From: Betaproteobacteria bacterium
GTDB taxonomy: Bacteria > Pseudomonadota > Gammaproteobacteria > Burkholderiales > Casimicrobiaceae
Assembly (NCBI GenBank): GCA_005888955.1
Contig: VBCS01000034.1
Coordinates: forward strand, 1-7,454
Length of the DNA: 7,454 bases
Reading direction: 5' to 3'
The position numbers and the translations under genes were made by a program. Positions 6,252 through 7,454 of the stretch are shown here, piece by piece. The first letter of the stretch is position 1; the number at the start of each line of letters is the position of its first letter. The notes beneath the pieces are model-generated. The model was not told the origin of the DNA and searched no databases. It saw only the letters and a program-made list of their open reading frames with translations.

Positions 6252-6491
6252 ATGCGCTCCATGATGGATTTCCTCGGCGCTCCGATAAGCTTTCTTTTCG
6301 TGCGGTTGTCGGCAACGTCGCGTGGGCTGGTTTGCCATACGCCGCAACCCACGCCGCCGATCGACGATGATGACGATGAGGACGAAGAAGACGACCGCGG
6401 TTCGGGAGGCGGCGGCAACATCGATCCCGACGACGACGAGGGCGGGTCGGACGACGACGATGATGACGATGACGACACGCTCTGGACTTGA
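6252..6491 (+). CDS. Small Asp-rich acidic protein, unknown function
   Basis: This frame encodes about 79 aa from ATG 6252; GTG 6237, ATG 6261 and ATG 6264 are alternative starts and none has a clear ribosome binding site. The N-terminal part (about 30 residues) is basic to hydrophobic with a short MDFLGAPISFLF segment; then come CHTPQPTPP and a tail of three acidic blocks of Asp and Glu separated by glycine/serine stretches, ending in nine Asp followed by TLWT. Asp is written with both GAC and GAT in irregular order, which suggests selection on the protein rather than plain trinucleotide expansion. I do not recognise the family. It is in the same reading frame as hmgA, whose start lies 15 nt beyond this stop, so a role as a leader or coupled gene is possible. 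It may also be a low-complexity frame that is not translated. The interval 6171-6251 in front shows no clear promoter or terminator. Confidence 0.5.
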   Translation: MRSMMDFLGAPISFLFVRLSATSRGLVCHTPQPTPPIDDDDDEDEEDDRGSGGGGNIDPDDDEGGSDDDDDDDDDTLWT

Positions 6492-6493
6492 GC

Positions 6494-6498
6494 GGGAG
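6494..6498 (+). promoter_or_regulatory. Ribosome binding site of hmgA
   Basis: GGGAG at 6494-6498 lies 8 nt before ATG 6507. An in-frame TGA at 6489-6491 limits the start to ATG 6507 or TTG 6504, so this site fixes the start. It begins only 3 nt after the stop of the Asp-rich frame, so ribosomes ending there would cover it. Confidence 0.65.
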
Positions 6499-6506
6499 CC
6501 CACTTG

Positions 6507-7454
6507 ATGGACACGGCCGCGCGCAACAAGACGTCTGCTCGCCGCGGCGCCGGCGCTAATACTGTCGCCGACTTGCGCTACCAGCCCGGCTTTGGCAGCG
6601 AGCTGGCCACCGAAGCGCTGCCCGGAGCCTTGCCGCAGGGTCAGAACTCGCCGCAGAAGGTCGGCTACGGCCTCTATGCGGAGCAGTTCTCGGGAACTGC
6701 GTTCACGGCGCCCAGGCATGCCAACCGCCGTTCGTGGCTGTACCGCCTGCGCCCTGCGGTGGCGCACGGTGGGTTTCGACTTCTCGACGCGCGACTGCTG
6801 AAGAGCGCGCCGTTCGAGGAGGTGGCGACGCCGCCGACGCAACTGCGCTGGGATCCCCTGCCGCTGCCGACGGCACCTACGGATTTCGTCGAAGGCCTCG
6901 CCACCATGGCGGGCAACGGCGACAGGGCGATGCAGGCAGGCATCGGCGTGCACATCTACACCTGCAACCGCTCGATGCACGGGCGCTATTTCTACGACGC
7001 GGACGGCGAGCTGCTGCTCGTTCCGCAGCAGGGTGCGCTGCAGCTGGGGACCGAGCTGGGCCGATTGGACGTCAAGCCAGGCGAGATCGCACTCATCCCG
7101 CGCGGATTGCGCTTCCAGGTGGCACTCGAGGACGCGACCGCTCGCGGCTACGTGTGCGAGAACTACGGTGCGAGCTTTCGCCTGCCCGAGCTCGGGCCCA
7201 TCGGTGCCAATGGACTCGCCAACGCGCGCGATTTTCTGGCGCCCGTCGCCGCGTTCGAGGACCGCGACGGGGATTTCGAGCTGGTCGCTAAGTTTGCAGG
7301 CAACCTTTGGAGCGCGCCCATCGATCATTCGCCGCTCGACGTCGTCGCATGGCACGGCAATCATGTGCCGTACAAGTACGACCTCGCGCGCTTCAATACC
7401 TTCAACACGGTGAGCTTCGACCATCCGGATCCATCGATTTTCACGGTACTGACC
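6507..7454 (+). CDS. hmgA: Homogentisate 1,2-dioxygenase, 3' end beyond window
   Basis: The 316 visible codons run without a stop to the window edge; the family is about 430-445 aa, so about 115-125 residues are missing. The enzyme is a cytoplasmic, non-haem Fe(II) ring-cleaving dioxygenase that turns homogentisate into maleylacetoacetate in tyrosine and phenylalanine breakdown. Recognised stretches include YQPGFGSE (25-32), LPQGQNSPQ (42-50), LYAEQFSGTAFTAPR (56-70), NRRSWLYR (73-80), LGPIGANGLAN, VVAWHGNHVPYKYD and SFDHPDPSIFTVLT, all closely matching the human protein. His283 in WHGN corresponds to human His292, the proposed acid/base. The three iron ligands (human His335, Glu341, His371) lie past the window end and cannot be checked. 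The N-terminus has a 20-residue Arg/Ala-rich extension before the homology. A fumarylacetoacetase gene often follows hmgA in proteobacteria; that cannot be seen here. Confidence 0.96.
   Translation, partial: MDTAARNKTSARRGAGANTVADLRYQPGFGSELATEALPGALPQGQNSPQKVGYGLYAEQFSGTAFTAPRHANRRSWLYRLRPAVAHGGFRLLDARLLKSAPFEEVATPPTQLRWDPLPLPTAPTDFVEGLATMAGNGDRAMQAGIGVHIYTCNRSMHGRYFYDADGELLLVPQQGALQLGTELGRLDVKPGEIALIPRGLRFQVALEDATARGYVCENYGASFRLPELGPIGANGLANARDFLAPVAAFEDRDGDFELVAKFAGNLWSAPIDHSPLDVVAWHGNHVPYKYDLARFNTFNTVSFDHPDPSIFTVLT

Noticed and set aside
6050..6529. Minus-strand frame with long serine runs
   Set aside because: The serine runs are the reverse reading of the GAC/GAT runs of the Asp-rich frame, and the rest lies opposite the crotonase gene.
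6204..7424. Minus-strand open frame of 406 codons
   Set aside because: It is antisense to hmgA, which matches its family along the whole visible length.

Overview
The window reads as chromosomal DNA of a high-GC Gram-negative bacterium, most likely a betaproteobacterium near the Burkholderiales. That placement is an inference from the GC-rich codon use, the spore-coat-U type secreted protein, the ABC transporter with a periplasmic binding protein, and a homogentisate dioxygenase with no nearby eukaryotic or Gram-positive features. No rRNA, tRNA, CRISPR array, insertion sequence or phage gene was recognised.

Layout, left to right. (1) 1-155: two GC-rich stem-loops beyond the 3' end of the first gene. 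(2) 156-716, minus strand: a secreted spore coat protein U (SCPU) domain protein with a good ribosome binding site and an AT-rich upstream region. (3) about 830-1330: no intact gene, but the minus strand holds a convincing fragment of a cupredoxin (copper protein) C-terminal ligand loop, probably a gene remnant, followed by a weak candidate promoter for the operon to the right. (4) 1331-6170, plus strand: a compact run of five genes, namely ABC ATPase, periplasmic binding protein, two permeases and a divergent crotonase-fold (enoyl-CoA hydratase-like) protein. A roughly 100-bp REP/BIME-like double palindrome separates the binding-protein gene from the permease genes. (5) 6252-6491, plus strand: a small, extremely Asp-rich open frame of unknown function. 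(6) 6507-7454, plus strand: hmgA, homogentisate 1,2-dioxygenase, cut off by the window end.

How the genes fit together. The ATPase, binding protein and two permeases make a complete importer of the PotABCD/AfuABC-like architecture. Its substrate cannot be read from the sequence. The crotonase-like gene begins 17 nt after the second permease stop and is probably co-transcribed, but it lacks the two glutamates that hydratases use, so plain enoyl-CoA hydration is doubtful. hmgA belongs to tyrosine/phenylalanine breakdown (homogentisate to maleylacetoacetate). Whether the importer feeds an aromatic or acyl-CoA route is only suggested by adjacency.

The items most worth a second look are the Asp-rich ORF in front of hmgA, the crotonase homologue with altered active site, the cupredoxin remnant, and the palindrome placed as in the E. 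coli malE-malF spacer. I did not find a clear previously undescribed multi-gene system here.
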